From Rhodocyclaceae bacterium UBA2346 (GTDB lineage: Bacteria; Pseudomonadota; Gammaproteobacteria; Burkholderiales; Rhodocyclaceae), in NCBI GenBank assembly GCA_002344625.1, contig DDUE01000005.1:74719-138718 (forward strand): a stretch of 64,000 nucleotides of DNA, in the 5' to 3' direction. The notes below the pieces were generated by a model. That model was not told the origin of the DNA, made no database searches, and worked only from the letters and a program-made list of their open reading frames with translations. Positions 26,998-36,711 of this stretch are shown piece by piece; position 1 is the stretch's first letter, and the number at the start of each line of letters is the position of its first letter. The position numbers and the translations under genes are program-made.

Positions 26998-28374
26998 ATG
27001 CGCAACAAGTTTCAAAAGGCGGGATTGGTGATGACCGGGATTTTCGCCGGCATTCTGATCAGCCTGAATTTTTCCGCCAATGCTGACCGAGTTGCGCCCG
27101 CGAGCCTGCCGGTTGAAGAGTTGCGCGCTTTTGCCGATGTGTTCAATGCGATCAAGCAGGGTTACGTCGAACCGGTCGAAGATCGGAAGCTGATCAATCA
27201 TGCGATCAGCGGCATGCTGACCGGCCTCGACCCGCATTCGGCCTATCTCGATGCCGAGGCGTTCAAGGAACTCCAGGAGGGCACCCAGGGCGAGTTTGGC
27301 GGTCTGGGTATCGAAGTCGGGATGGAAGACGGTTTCGTCAAGGTCGTTTCCCCGATCGAAGACACACCGGCGTTTCGCGCGGGGGTACAGGCGGGCGACC
27401 TGATCGTGAAACTCGACGACACGCCGGTCAAAGGCATGGACCTGTCTGACGCGGTCAAGATGATGCGCGGCAAGCCGAACACCTCGATCACGCTGACGAT
27501 CATGCGCAAGGGTGAAAGTGCGCCGGTGGTGGTCAAGCTCGTACGCGAGATCATCAAGGTGCAAAGCGTCCGTTCCAAGATCATCGAGCCGGGTTTCGGC
27601 TATCTGAGGGTCAGCCAGTTCCAGGAGAACACGGCCACGGCGGTCGTCGAACATCTGAACAAACTGATGGCCGATGGTCCGTTGACGGGCCTGGTGCTGG
27701 ATCTGCGCAACGATCCGGGCGGTTTGCTGCACGGTGCCATCGGTGTCTCGGCCGCTTTTTTGCCGGCCGACACGCTGGTGGTTTCGACCGACGGCAGAAC
27801 CCCCGATGCGCGGCGTGAGTACCGGGTCGATCCCGAAGATTATTTGAGAGGGCGTACGCGCGACTTCATTCGCAACCTGCCGGCCGCTGCGCGCGAGGTG
27901 CCGATGGTGGTGCTGGTCAATGGTGGCTCGGCGTCGGCGAGTGAAATCGTCGCAGGCGCGCTGCAGGATCACAAGCGTGCGACGATTCTCGGGACGCAGA
28001 GCTTTGGCAAGGGGTCGGTGCAGACGATTCTGCCGATCAACAACAGTTCGGCGATCAAGCTCACCACCGCACGCTATTACACGCCCAGCGGACGCTCCAT
28101 TCAGGCGAAAGGTATCGAGCCGGATTTCGTGATCGAAGAATCCGAGAACGGTTCCAGTCGACGGGTGCGTGAGGCCGATCTTCTCGGCCACCTCGAAAAC
28201 GGGGCCGAAAAGGAAGGACCTGCCGCGCCGGGGGCCAAGACGGAACCCGAAAGTGATGGCGCCGCCACGCAGCCGCGTTTCGAGATGGGTGGAGACGACG
28301 ACTATCAGCTGCGTCAGGCCTTGCGCCTTCTCAAGGGTGAGCAGATCGTCCAGAGCGCCGCGGACAAGAGCTGA
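26998..28374 (+). CDS. ctpA: C-terminal processing protease, S41 family
   Basis: 458 aa from ATG 26998 with GGAG about 6 nt upstream (a GTG 6 bp earlier is weaker). N-terminal membrane/signal segment at about 10-32, PDZ domain at about 90-175 (FGGLGIEVGMEDGFVKVVSP), then the S41 protease domain. The catalytic Ser is in GGSASASEI (about residue 313) and the Lys in SFGKGSVQTILP. The tail after residue 385 is acidic and of low complexity. CtpA acts in the periplasm on hydrolases and lipoproteins; pairing with EnvC points to cell-wall turnover. Confidence 0.94.
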   Translation: MRNKFQKAGLVMTGIFAGILISLNFSANADRVAPASLPVEELRAFADVFNAIKQGYVEPVEDRKLINHAISGMLTGLDPHSAYLDAEAFKELQEGTQGEFGGLGIEVGMEDGFVKVVSPIEDTPAFRAGVQAGDLIVKLDDTPVKGMDLSDAVKMMRGKPNTSITLTIMRKGESAPVVVKLVREIIKVQSVRSKIIEPGFGYLRVSQFQENTATAVVEHLNKLMADGPLTGLVLDLRNDPGGLLHGAIGVSAAFLPADTLVVSTDGRTPDARREYRVDPEDYLRGRTRDFIRNLPAAAREVPMVVLVNGGSASASEIVAGALQDHKRATILGTQSFGKGSVQTILPINNSSAIKLTTARYYTPSGRSIQAKGIEPDFVIEESENGSSRRVREADLLGHLENGAEKEGPAAPGAKTEPESDGAATQPRFEMGGDDDYQLRQALRLLKGEQIVQSAADKS

Positions 28375-28529
28375 TCAAAAGTGGTCATGGTGCGTCGGGA
28401 GCGGCAGGCAAGCTCGCCGGCGCCGGCATGGTTGTGTTTCGAAACCGGTCAGGGCGTTGGGCGGCTTCTGCGAGGAGGCACAGCGCCGCAAGCTGTTTTC
28501 GCCCGGACGCCTGATTGCCGCGAACCCAC

Positions 28530-29279
28530 ATGAATGACGATCAGTTGCTGCGCTATAGCCGGCATATATTGTTACCCGAGATTGGCGTCGAAGGGCAGCA
28601 GGCGATTCTTGGCGCGCGGGCGCTGATCGTGGGGGCGGGTGGGCTCGGTTCGCCCGCGGCGATGTATCTTGCCGCTGCAGGTGTCGGCAAACTGGCGCTG
28701 TGTGATGGCGATACCGTTGATCTGACCAATCTCCAGCGCCAGATTCTTCATTCCACCGCATCGGTGGGCAGACCGAAGGTCGATTCCGGGGGCGAGACGC
28801 TGGCGCGCCTGAATCCGGAATCCAAGATCGAGACGATCGCGGTGCGCCTGGAAGGGGCGGCACTGGACGAGCAGGTCGAAAGGTCTGATGTCGTACTCGA
28901 CTGCAGCGATAATTTCGCGACCCGGCATGCGATCAATCGTGCCTGTGTGCGTTATCGCAAACCGCTCGTGTCGGGGGCGGCGATCCGTTTTGACGGGCAG
29001 GTGTCGGTATTCGATCTGCGTCGGTCCGGGAGTGCGTGTTATCACTGTCTTTTTCCCGAAGGCATGGCGTTGGACGAGGCACGATGTGCAGTCATGGGCG
29101 TTTTTGCGCCGATGACCGGAATCATCGGCGCAACCCAGGCGGCCGAGGCATTGAAGCTGCTGGCGGGGTGCGGTACTTCGCTGGATGGGCGCCTGTTGCT
29201 TCTCGACGGGCTCGGGATGGAGTGGCGCAGCATCAGGCTGGGCCGTGACCCGGCTTGCCGTGTCTGCAGTGGTGGATGA
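28530..29279 (+). CDS. moeB: MoeB/ThiF-family adenylyltransferase
   Basis: 249 aa from ATG 28530 (MNDDQLLRYSRHILLPEIG). It activates the C-terminal Gly-Gly of a sulphur-carrier protein with ATP (MoaD for MoeB, ThiS for ThiF). Nucleotide motif GAGGLGSPAAMYLAAAG, NLQRQILH, LDCSDNFATRHAIN and zinc cysteines CYHC ... CRVC are present. No rhodanese domain is fused. MoeB and ThiF cannot be separated by sequence at this level; moeA, mog and msrP in the window favour MoeB. It follows ctpA after 155 bp in which I see nothing. Confidence 0.9.
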   Translation: MNDDQLLRYSRHILLPEIGVEGQQAILGARALIVGAGGLGSPAAMYLAAAGVGKLALCDGDTVDLTNLQRQILHSTASVGRPKVDSGGETLARLNPESKIETIAVRLEGAALDEQVERSDVVLDCSDNFATRHAINRACVRYRKPLVSGAAIRFDGQVSVFDLRRSGSACYHCLFPEGMALDEARCAVMGVFAPMTGIIGATQAAEALKLLAGCGTSLDGRLLLLDGLGMEWRSIRLGRDPACRVCSGG

Positions 29280-29320
29280 TTCGATGAAAAACGGGTCGGG
29301 GCCGGCCGCGAGAAGGACGC

Positions 29321-30418
29321 TCAGGCCTTTTGGGTTGGACGGGCGATGATACGCAAATCCTTGCCAAGCATGCGGAGATCGCGAACATCCAGACAGGTGG
29401 CTTGGTCCAGCGATTCCGGCGCAACGAGATTGAACAACCCCTGGGCGTTGTCGCCGATCAGTTTAGGTGCCAGATAGAGCAGCAGTTCATCGATGCATGA
29501 CTCGCGCATCAGCGAGCCGTTGAGCCTGAAACCCGCTTCGACATGGACTTCGTTGAAGGCGCGACGCCCGAGTTCCTGCATCAGCCGCTGCAAATCGACT
29601 TTGCCTACCGGATTCGGAAGCGACACGACCTCGGCACCCAGCCCTTCGAGTATCGCGATCTTCGCGTGGTCGTCCGACGCGGTGGCAATCAGGCATTGTC
29701 CGCCCGCCAGTATTCGCGCCGTGGCCGGCGCATCGAGCCGTGCATCGATCAGCACCCGCCACGGTTGGCGCTCACAGGGGATTTCGCGCACGTTCAACTG
29801 CGGATCATCGGCCAGTACCGTACCGATACCGGTGAGTACCGCACAGGCGCGTGCCCGCCAACGGTGGCCGTCCCGCCGTGCCGCCTTGCCGGTGATCCAT
29901 TGGCTGACGCCGTTGTTCAGCGCCGTCTTGCCGTCGAGCGTGGCCGCGGCCTTGAGGCGCGTCCATGGGCGTCCGCGGGTCATGCGTGTCACGAAACCGA
30001 TGTTGAGTTCGAGCGCTTCGCCGGCCATGAGTCCGTGTTCGGTCTGTACGCCCGCTGCACGCAGGCGTTCGAGGCCGCGTCCGGCCACCAGTGGGTTCGG
30101 GTCTTCCATGGCGACGACGACGCGGGCTACCCCGGCCGCGATCAAGGCATCGGCGCAAGGCGGCGTCCGACCATGGTGGGCGCAGGGTTCGAGCGTGACG
30201 TAGACCGTGGCGCCGAGAGCGGCGTCGCCGGCGATCCGCAGCGCTTCGATCTCGGCATGCGGCTGACCGGCCTGGCGATGCCAGCCTTCACCCACGACGA
30301 TGCCGTCGCGAATGATTACGCAGCCGACACGCGGGTTGGGCATGGTCGTACACAGGCCACGCGCGGCAAGCGCGAGTGCACGCGCCATCGCGGTATGGTC
30401 AGTTGCCGAAAAGGTCAT
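29321..30418 (-). CDS. ribD: Bifunctional riboflavin deaminase/reductase RibD
   Basis: 365 aa from ATG 30418. N-terminal deaminase domain with zinc ligands in QPHAEIEAL and [12 protein letters not shown]-terminal reductase domain (about 150-365) with [18 protein letters not shown] and [15 protein letters not shown]. It carries out the second and third steps of riboflavin synthesis. It overlaps the end of nrdR by 20 bp, which implies coupled translation in the order glyA-nrdR-ribD. Confidence 0.97.
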   Translation of the reverse strand: MTFSATDHTAMARALALAARGLCTTMPNPRVGCVIIRDGIVVGEGWHRQAGQPHAEIEALRIAGDAALGATVYVTLEPCAHHGRTPPCADALIAAGVARVVVAMEDPNPLVAGRGLERLRAAGVQTEHGLMAGEALELNIGFVTRMTRGRPWTRLKAAATLDGKTALNNGVSQWITGKAARRDGHRWRARACAVLTGIGTVLADDPQLNVREIPCERQPWRVLIDARLDAPATARILAGGQCLIATASDDHAKIAILEGLGAEVVSLPNPVGKVDLQRLMQELGRRAFNEVHVEAGFRLNGSLMRESCIDELLLYLAPKLIGDNAQGLFNLVAPESLDQATCLDVRDLRMLGKDLRIIARPTQKA

Positions 30419-30920
30419 TCTCGGTCGGTGTCGCCGGGGCGGCCTCGCGCGTGCCGCGATTGCGCTTAGGGCGTGACTGCACTTCCCGGATGACTTCCGA
30501 GAACTCATCGACATCGGCAAAGTTGCGATAGACCGAGGCAAAACGGATGTATGCCACCTTGTCGAGCTTCTTCAACTCGCGCATGACCAACTCGCCGATT
30601 CTTTCGCTCGGAATCTCCGACTCCCCCAGCGAAAGGAGGCGTGCCTCGATACGGTCGATCGCGGCCTCGACCAGTTCCAGCGTGACGGGGCGCTTGCGCA
30701 GTGCCAGTGTCATGCTGCTTGCGAGTTTGGCGTGGTCGAATTCGGTCCGGTTGCCATTGCGCTTGATGATATGAGGCATCTTGAGGTCGATGCGCTCATA
30801 GGTCGTGAAGCGCTTGTCGCACTTCACGCATCGCCGCCGCCGCCTCACGACATCGCCTTCGTCGTTTTCGCGGGTGTCGGTGACCTGGGTGTTGGGATCG
30901 CTGCAGAAAGGACATTTCAT
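30399..30920 (-). CDS. nrdR: Transcriptional repressor NrdR
   Basis: 173 aa from ATG 30920. Zinc ribbon with Cys 3, 6, 31 and 34 (MKCPFC and CVKC) followed by an ATP-cone domain ([18 protein letters not shown]). NrdR represses ribonucleotide reductase genes when dATP is high. The C-terminal ~25 residues are a polar tail ending NDLFGN. It lies between glyA and ribD on the same strand, a conserved order. Confidence 0.98.
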   Translation of the reverse strand: MKCPFCSDPNTQVTDTRENDEGDVVRRRRRCVKCDKRFTTYERIDLKMPHIIKRNGNRTEFDHAKLASSMTLALRKRPVTLELVEAAIDRIEARLLSLGESEIPSERIGELVMRELKKLDKVAYIRFASVYRNFADVDEFSEVIREVQSRPKRNRGTREAAPATPTENDLFGN

Positions 30921-30997
30921 GGCCATGCCCGCCACGGTAAGCGGGCGAGGCCGCAGGCACGCGAGCGCATGTCCGGTGCCGCGGCAAGGCCGTAGCG

Positions 30998-31027
30998 ACA
31001 TCCGGCAACGGCGCGGCCGCCGGATGT
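30998..31027. repeat. Hairpin in the glyA-nrdR junction
   Basis: ACATCCGGC at 30998-31006 and GCCGGATGT at 31019-31027 pair perfectly over 9 bp with a 12-nt GC-rich loop. It starts 28 bp after the glyA stop on the minus transcript, with no U-tract, and precedes nrdR by about 78 nt. Confidence 0.55.
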
Positions 31028-31055
31028 GCGGCTGTGCTTCATCGCTGGTCTGTAC

Positions 31056-32306
31056 TCAGCGGCCATACACCGGAAAGCGTGCGCACAATGCCGCGACCCG
31101 TGCCCTGATGCCGGCGAGAACGGTCTCGTCGCCATGCGAGTCGAGGGTGTCGGCGATCAGATGGGCGACTTGCTCGGCTTCGATCTCGGTAAATCCGCGC
31201 GTCGTCATTGCGGGAGAGCCGATGCGGATACCCGAGGTCACGAAGGGTTTTTCCGGATCCTTCGGGATCGCATTCTTGTTGACGGTGATATGCGCGCGCC
31301 CGAGCAGTGCTTCGGCATCCTTGCCGGTGATGTTCTTGGCCCGCAGGTCGAGCAGGAATACGTGGCTTTCGGTACGCCCCGACACGATGCGCAGGCCACG
31401 GTCTTCCGACAGCACTTTGGCCATCACCCGTGCGTTGGCGATGACTTGCTCCTGGTAGTGCTTGAAGCGGGGGCTGAGCGCTTCCTTGAACGCGACCGCC
31501 TTGGCAGCGATCACATGCATCAGCGGTCCTCCCTGGAGTCCGGGGAAAATCGCCGAGTTGAGCGCTTTCTCGTGCTCGGCCTTCATGAGGATGATGCCGC
31601 CGCGCGGTCCCCGCAGGGTCTTGTGGGTCGTCGAGGTCACCACATCGGCATGCGGAACCGGGTTCGGGTAGTAGCCCGCGGCAATCAGTCCGGCATAGTG
31701 GGCCATGTCCACCCAGAAGATCGCGCCGACTTCCTTCGCGATCTTTGCGAAGCGTTCGAAATCGATGTGCAGCGAATAGGCCGATGCCCCCGCGACGATG
31801 ATACGCGGCTTGTGCTGACGGGCGAGCGCCTCCATGGCCGGATAGTCGATCTCTTCCTTTGCGTTCAGGCCGTAGGCAACCACGTTGAACCACTTGCCGG
31901 ACATGTTGAGCGGCATGCCGTGGGTGAGGTGGCCGCCCTCGGCGAGGCTCATGCCCATGATGGTGTCGCCCGGCTTGGCGAAGGCCATCAACACCGCCTG
32001 GTTGGCCTGCGAGCCCGAATTCGGCTGGACGTTTGCTGCTTCGGCGCCAAACAGCTTCTTGATCCGGTTGATCGCGATCTGTTCCGCCACATCGACATGC
32101 TCGCAACCGCCGTAATAGCGCTTGCCGGGATAGCCCTCGGCATATTTGTTGGTGAGTTGCGACCCTTGCGCTTCCATGACCGCATGCGACACGTAGTTTT
32201 CCGACGCGATCAATTCGATATGGTCTTCCTGGCGGCGATTCTCGGCCTGTACGGCCTCCCAGATCTCAGGGTCGATCTTGGATAAAGTGTCTTGCGATGA
32301 AAACAT
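31056..32306 (-). CDS. glyA: Serine hydroxymethyltransferase
   Basis: 416 aa. PLP enzyme that converts serine and tetrahydrofolate to glycine and methylene-THF. Seen: [30 protein letters not shown], the PLP-Lys motif [13 protein letters not shown], and the [15 protein letters not shown] block near the C-terminus. First gene of the glyA-nrdR-ribD run, with a hairpin after it. Confidence 0.98.
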   Translation of the reverse strand: MFSSQDTLSKIDPEIWEAVQAENRRQEDHIELIASENYVSHAVMEAQGSQLTNKYAEGYPGKRYYGGCEHVDVAEQIAINRIKKLFGAEAANVQPNSGSQANQAVLMAFAKPGDTIMGMSLAEGGHLTHGMPLNMSGKWFNVVAYGLNAKEEIDYPAMEALARQHKPRIIVAGASAYSLHIDFERFAKIAKEVGAIFWVDMAHYAGLIAAGYYPNPVPHADVVTSTTHKTLRGPRGGIILMKAEHEKALNSAIFPGLQGGPLMHVIAAKAVAFKEALSPRFKHYQEQVIANARVMAKVLSEDRGLRIVSGRTESHVFLLDLRAKNITGKDAEALLGRAHITVNKNAIPKDPEKPFVTSGIRIGSPAMTTRGFTEIEAEQVAHLIADTLDSHGDETVLAGIRARVAALCARFPVYGR

Positions 32307-32417
32307 GGGGCGAACTCGAACCTGTTGGTTTAAAGGCGAATACTAACATGCCCCCGATCGGCGGACGCAGTGCGCCGTCGCGACCGGACGGCGGCGGTGA
32401 CGGAGGGGATGGGCGGT

Positions 32418-33062
32418 TCAGGTATTGGGAAGTTCGTCGCGCGCGCTTGCCAGGTGGCCCGTGTCGCCCCAAGACTCGAGTGTCCAGCCGCGCTCGTAGC
32501 GAATCCAGTTGAGTGCGGCGTTCGGGATCGCGAAGTCTCGCGGCGTATCCAGCGGCTTGCCGGTGGCCAGGCGGTGGGCGATATCGAGCACGCCGCCGTG
32601 GGCGACCACCAGCACGCTCTCTCCCGGGTGCCTGCGTGCGATGCCTTCCAGCGATGCCGATACGCGCGCGCTGAAGCGCTGCAGGCTTTCCCCGCCCTCC
32701 GGAAGCACGAAGTCCGGGTCGCGGGTTTCGAAACGCGCGTAGGCCGCGGGAAAGCGCTGCCTGGCTTCGCTGTAGGTGAGCCCCTGGAAGCAGCCGTAAT
32801 GCCGTTCGCGCAGGGCCGGCGTCTTGTGTGGCGCGAGGCCGACCGCGACGGCTGCGGCTTGGGCGGTTTCGAAGGCGCGTTGCAGATCGCTGCTGTAGCA
32901 CGCGCCGAAAAGCCCCGCCGGGAGGCAGGCCGCCGTTGCGTCGGCCTGCGCGCGCCCCACGTCGTTCAGCGGCACGTCGATATGGCCTTGCAGTCGATGC
33001 TCGGCGTTCCACGCGGTTTCCCCATGCCTCACCAGGCACAGGCGTGTGTATGAGCTTGTCAA
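32418..33062 (-). CDS. Histidine phosphatase family protein (PGM/CobC-like)
   Basis: 214 aa from a TTG at 33062, whose first bases overlap the dctM stop; GGAGGGG lies about 8 nt upstream in the dctM tail. A GTG at 33068 is an alternative. Catalytic motifs LCLVRHGETAWN and LVVAHGGVLDIA, with ERHYGCFQGLTYSEA between. Substrates of this branch include phosphoglycerate, alpha-ribazole phosphate and sugar phosphates; the sequence does not decide. The overlap with the TRAP permease gene suggests coupled translation. Confidence 0.88.
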   Translation of the reverse strand: MTSSYTRLCLVRHGETAWNAEHRLQGHIDVPLNDVGRAQADATAACLPAGLFGACYSSDLQRAFETAQAAAVAVGLAPHKTPALRERHYGCFQGLTYSEARQRFPAAYARFETRDPDFVLPEGGESLQRFSARVSASLEGIARRHPGESVLVVAHGGVLDIAHRLATGKPLDTPRDFAIPNAALNWIRYERGWTLESWGDTGHLASARDELPNT

Positions 33063-34747
33063 TCCCACGCCCCTCCACCGCCGCTGCTCTCGCCCCAGCC
33101 ATCGTCGCCCGCCGGCGCCTCGATCGTAATCGAGTCGCGATCGACCTCGATCTTCTGGTCGAGGCCGCTTGTCACCAGTCCCGGAAATCTGATCAGCAGG
33201 GCCAGCAGCACCAGCTGGATCGCGACGAACACGATCGAACCCCGGTAGATTTCGGTCGTCTTGATCCCGGGAATCCGCTTGCCCGACAGCCGGTCGATGT
33301 ATGCGCTCACGGGTGCGACGCTGCGCAGGTAGAACAGCGCAAAGCCGAACGGCGGGGTCAGGAACGACGTCTGCAGGTTGACCGCGATGATGATCCCGAA
33401 CCAGATCAAGTCGATACCCAGTTTCTCGGCCACCGGTGCGAGCATCGGGACCAGAATGAACGCGATCTCGAAGAAGTCGAGGAAGAAGCCGAGGACGAAG
33501 ATGATCGCATTCACGAAGATCAGGAACCCGAGTTCTCCCCCCGGCAGCTTGTCGAACAAATGCTCGACCCAGATATGGCCGTCGACCGCGTTGAACGTGA
33601 AACTGAAGATCGTCGAGCCGATCAGGATGAACATCACGAATACCGACAGCTTGGTCGTCGCCTCGAGCGCCTGGGTGAGCATCTTCAGGTTGAGGCGCTT
33701 GCGCGCGGCGGCCATCAGCAAGGCGCCCGCCGCACCCATCGCGCCGCCTTCGGTGGGGGTCGCGATGCCGAGGAAGATCGTGCCCAGGACCAGGAAGATC
33801 AGGCCGAGCGGCGGAATCAGCACGAATGTCACCCGTTCGGCCATGTGCGACAGCAGGCCCAGCTTGAGGCGGCGATTGATGGCCACGAGCAGCAGCGCCA
33901 GCAGGCCGCCGAACATCATCGCGGCGATCACGGCCTCGTCCCGGGCGGCATTCACTGCCTCGCCGCTCATGGCGCTGCGCAGCGCGCCGTAGTTGCTGCC
34001 GAGCACGGTCGACAACGCGATGATGATCGCCGCGAAGATCAGCAGCGAGCGCACGCCGCGGGTGCCGTCGGGTTCGCGCAGCGTGATCGCCTCCGGGGGC
34101 AGGGCGGGGACCATCTTGGGCCTGAATATCGTCAGCCCGATCACGAACAGGGTGTACAGACCGATCAGCATGAAGGCCGGAATGATCGCACCCTTGTACA
34201 TGTCGCCGACGCTGCGGCCGAGCTGGTCGGCCATCACGATCAGGACCAGTGATGGCGGCAGCGCCTGCGCGAGGGTGCCCGAGGCAGTGATGATGCCGCA
34301 GGCCACCGACCGGTTGTAGCCATAGCGCAGCATGATCGGCAGCGAAATCAGGCCCATCGAGATCACCGATGCCGCAACCACGCCGGTAGTGGCGGCGAGC
34401 AGCGAACCGACGAAGATCACCGCGAAGGTGAGGCCGCCGCGTATCGGCCCGAACACCTGGCCGATCGTATCCAGGAGATCCTCGGCCATCCCGCTGCGCT
34501 CGAGGATCAGGCCCATCAGGGTGAAGAACGGAATCGCAAGCAGGGTATCGTTCTGCATGATGCCGTAGATACGCAGCGGAATCGCCTGCAGTAGCGTCGA
34601 CGGCAAGAGGCCGAGCTCGATCCCGATCACGCCGAAGAACAGTCCGCACGCAGCCAGCGAGAACGCGACCGGAAAGCCCGAGAGCAGGAAGAACATCACC
34701 AGGCAGAACATGATCGGCGCGATGTTGGCGGAGACGAATTCGATCAT
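33059..34747 (-). CDS. dctM: TRAP transporter large permease (DctM family)
   Basis: 562 aa, longer than the common ~430. About 12-14 membrane helices with the family blocks FFTLMGLILERSGMAEDLLD, GGLTFAVIFVGSLLAATTG and LQTSFLTPPFGFALFYL. The extra length is a linker around 210-300 containing a hydrophilic stretch and additional helices, plus a ~45-residue polar C-terminal tail ending in Gly repeats. It forms the Na+-driven permease with DctQ. It overlaps dctQ by 4 bp upstream and the phosphatase by 4 bp downstream. Confidence 0.94.
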   Translation of the reverse strand: MIEFVSANIAPIMFCLVMFFLLSGFPVAFSLAACGLFFGVIGIELGLLPSTLLQAIPLRIYGIMQNDTLLAIPFFTLMGLILERSGMAEDLLDTIGQVFGPIRGGLTFAVIFVGSLLAATTGVVAASVISMGLISLPIMLRYGYNRSVACGIITASGTLAQALPPSLVLIVMADQLGRSVGDMYKGAIIPAFMLIGLYTLFVIGLTIFRPKMVPALPPEAITLREPDGTRGVRSLLIFAAIIIALSTVLGSNYGALRSAMSGEAVNAARDEAVIAAMMFGGLLALLLVAINRRLKLGLLSHMAERVTFVLIPPLGLIFLVLGTIFLGIATPTEGGAMGAAGALLMAAARKRLNLKMLTQALEATTKLSVFVMFILIGSTIFSFTFNAVDGHIWVEHLFDKLPGGELGFLIFVNAIIFVLGFFLDFFEIAFILVPMLAPVAEKLGIDLIWFGIIIAVNLQTSFLTPPFGFALFYLRSVAPVSAYIDRLSGKRIPGIKTTEIYRGSIVFVAIQLVLLALLIRFPGLVTSGLDQKIEVDRDSITIEAPAGDDGWGESSGGGGAWD

Positions 34748-35346
34748 TTGCGCACCTCGCCATGCTTGGCCGCGTCATCCGTCGTGCCGGTCTCGGATTC
34801 GGAAGAGGGGGCGCCGTGTCCGCCCGCCAGGAATGGATCGGGCGCGCGTCCCGCCAGGAAAGCGAGCCGTTTGATCAGCTCGGAAATGCCTTGCAGCCCC
34901 AGCAGGGCGAAGCCGAGCGGTGCCAGCGCAAACACCGGCCAGCGCAGCAGGCCGCCGGCGTTCGACGACATTTCGCCGGAATTGTAGGCGTTGACGACGA
35001 CTGGCCACGATAGTTGGATGACAAGAAAGCACAAGGGCAGCAGGAAGATCACGATGCCGCCGATGTCGATCAGCATGCGCGTCCTGAGCGAGAGCCTGTT
35101 CGCCAGGACGTCGATGCGCACATGCGCGTTCTGCATGAAGGCATGTCCCGCACCGAGCATGAAGACTGCGGCATACAGGTACCACTGGATCTCGAGGAAC
35201 GCGTTCGAGCCGATATTGAAGGCCTTGCGCGCGATCGCATTGAGCGCGCTGATCAGCGTCGCGGCCAGGATCAGCCAGATGATCGATTTCCCGACCACAT
35301 GACTCGTCCGGTCTATCGCGTGTGAGAGTTTCAACAAGAATCCCAT
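34744..35346 (-). CDS. dctQ: TRAP transporter small permease (DctQ family)
   Basis: 200 aa from ATG 35346 (MGFLLKLSHAIDR). Four membrane helices: about 17-37, 50-70, 88-110 and 135-158. The EIQWYLYAAVFMLGAGHAFMQNAHVRIDV block is characteristic. The C-terminal 35 residues are a polar tail. Its end overlaps dctM (ATGA). The 146-bp gap to dctP contains a strong hairpin. Confidence 0.93.
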   Translation of the reverse strand: MGFLLKLSHAIDRTSHVVGKSIIWLILAATLISALNAIARKAFNIGSNAFLEIQWYLYAAVFMLGAGHAFMQNAHVRIDVLANRLSLRTRMLIDIGGIVIFLLPLCFLVIQLSWPVVVNAYNSGEMSSNAGGLLRWPVFALAPLGFALLGLQGISELIKRLAFLAGRAPDPFLAGGHGAPSSESETGTTDDAAKHGEVRK

Positions 35347-35429
35347 TGGGGCATGCTCGTAGAGATGTGTTACCGAACGACCGGGTTTTCCGGAACCGTT
35401 GTCTGGTGACTGGCCGTGCAGGCTCGAAA

Positions 35430-35474
35430 CCCGGTTGCCTGCTCGGCCGCGTACTCGCCGAGCAGGCAACCGGG
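35430..35474. repeat. Long hairpin between dctP and dctQM
   Basis: CCGGTTGCCTGCTCGGC at 35431-35447 and its exact complement at 35457-35473 form a 17-bp stem, extended to 18 bp by C35430-G35474, with a 9-nt loop. It starts 18 bp after the dctP stop. The minus-strand sequence after it, GTTTCGAG, is not a U-tract. A 3'-end stabiliser that gives more receptor than permease is the likely role. Confidence 0.8.
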
Positions 35475-35492
35475 GATTGCAGCGCTACCGGA

Positions 35493-36647
35493 TCAGAGTT
35501 TCTGAGCGGCCATGTACTGGTCGAAACTGCCGTCGGCAATCGGATTCCACTGGATCTGGTCGGTCTGGAACCGAATGAAATCGGCGTAGACCTTCTTCCA
35601 GTTGGGGTTCTTGTCGTTGAGCTCGGCGTAAACCTCGCGTGATGCCTTGAACGCGGCGTCCATGACGTCTCTCGGGAAGCGCGACAGCTTCGCCCCTTCG
35701 CCGATCAACTGCTTCAACGCACCCGGGTTGAGCGCGTCATACCTGGCCTGCATCACCACGTGCGCATCGGAGGCCGCCTGGCGGAGGATGGCTTTGTACT
35801 CGGCGGACAGGCTGTTGTAGGCCTTGTCGTTGACCATCAGGGTCAGTTGCGCGCCGCCTTCCCACCAGCCCGGGTAGTAGTAGAACGGGGCGACCTTGTG
35901 GAAGCCGAGCTTGTGGTCGTCGTAGGGGCCGATCCATTCGGCCGCGTCGATGGTGCCTTTTTCAAGCGACTGGTAGATTTCGCCAGCCGGGATGTTCTGC
36001 GGCACGCCACCGATCTTCGCCAGCACGCGGCCGCCGAAGCCGCCGATGCGCATCTTCAGGCCATTGATGTCCGCGACCGACTTGATCTCCTTGCGGTACC
36101 AGCCGCCCATCTGGGCGCCGGTGTTGCCCATCGGGAAGTTCACGATGTTGTACTGGGCGTAGAACTCCCGCATCAGCTTGAGGCCGTTGCCTTCGTACAT
36201 CCATGCGGTGATGCCGCGGGAGTTCATGCCGAAGGGGATCGCGCAATCGAAGGCGAAGGTTTCATCCTTGCCGAAGAAGTAGTAGTTCGCGCTGTGTGCG
36301 CACTCCACCGTGCCTTGCTGGGCGGCATCGAGCACGCCCAGGGCGGGTACCAGTTCACCCGCAGGGTGGATCGTCAGCTGGAATTTGCCGCCAGTCGCTT
36401 CTGCGAGGTTCCTCGACAGGGTTTCGGCGGCGCCGAAAATGGTGTCGAGCGACTTGGGAAAGCTCGATGCGAGTCGCCACCGAATTTGTTCGCCGCTGTG
36501 TATGGCGGGGGCTGCAGGTGCGGCTGGGGCCGAAGCCGCGGGGGTTGAGGTATTGGTTTCTTCCTTCTTGCCGCAAGCTGCAAGCCCGACAGCCGCGCCT
36601 GCAGCGAGGCCGGCCCCCGCCTTTTTTAGAAATGAACGACGCTCCAC
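35493..36647 (-). CDS. dctP: TRAP transporter solute-binding lipoprotein, TakP-like
   Basis: 384 aa from a GTG at 36647 with AGGAGG 6 nt upstream; the ATG 2 bp further out is in another frame. N-terminus MERRSFLKKAGAGLAAG then LAAC: a twin-arginine pattern combined with a lipobox (Cys 25). An Ala/Pro linker follows. The mature part closely resembles Rhodobacter TakP: WRLASSFPKSLDTIFG, AGELVPALGVLDA, GNTGAQMGGWYRKEI, LKMRIGGFGG and EWIGPYDDHKLGF. TakP binds 2-oxoacids such as pyruvate, so this is the best guess for the substrate. First gene of the dctPQM run. Confidence 0.94.
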   Translation of the reverse strand: MERRSFLKKAGAGLAAGAAVGLAACGKKEETNTSTPAASAPAAPAAPAIHSGEQIRWRLASSFPKSLDTIFGAAETLSRNLAEATGGKFQLTIHPAGELVPALGVLDAAQQGTVECAHSANYYFFGKDETFAFDCAIPFGMNSRGITAWMYEGNGLKLMREFYAQYNIVNFPMGNTGAQMGGWYRKEIKSVADINGLKMRIGGFGGRVLAKIGGVPQNIPAGEIYQSLEKGTIDAAEWIGPYDDHKLGFHKVAPFYYYPGWWEGGAQLTLMVNDKAYNSLSAEYKAILRQAASDAHVVMQARYDALNPGALKQLIGEGAKLSRFPRDVMDAAFKASREVYAELNDKNPNWKKVYADFIRFQTDQIQWNPIADGSFDQYMAAQKL

Positions 36648-36711
36648 ATTAGCCTCCTTTGGTTTTTTTACATTTGGCGCAGTGGATTATAGGGATTGCG
36701 AAAAACCAAGA

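Noticed and set aside
33080..34778. N-terminal ~560 codons of a long minus-strand frame that ends in the histidine phosphatase
   Set aside because: The upstream part is an out-of-frame reading of dctM; only the part from about 33062 downward is homologous to phosphatases, so no fusion.
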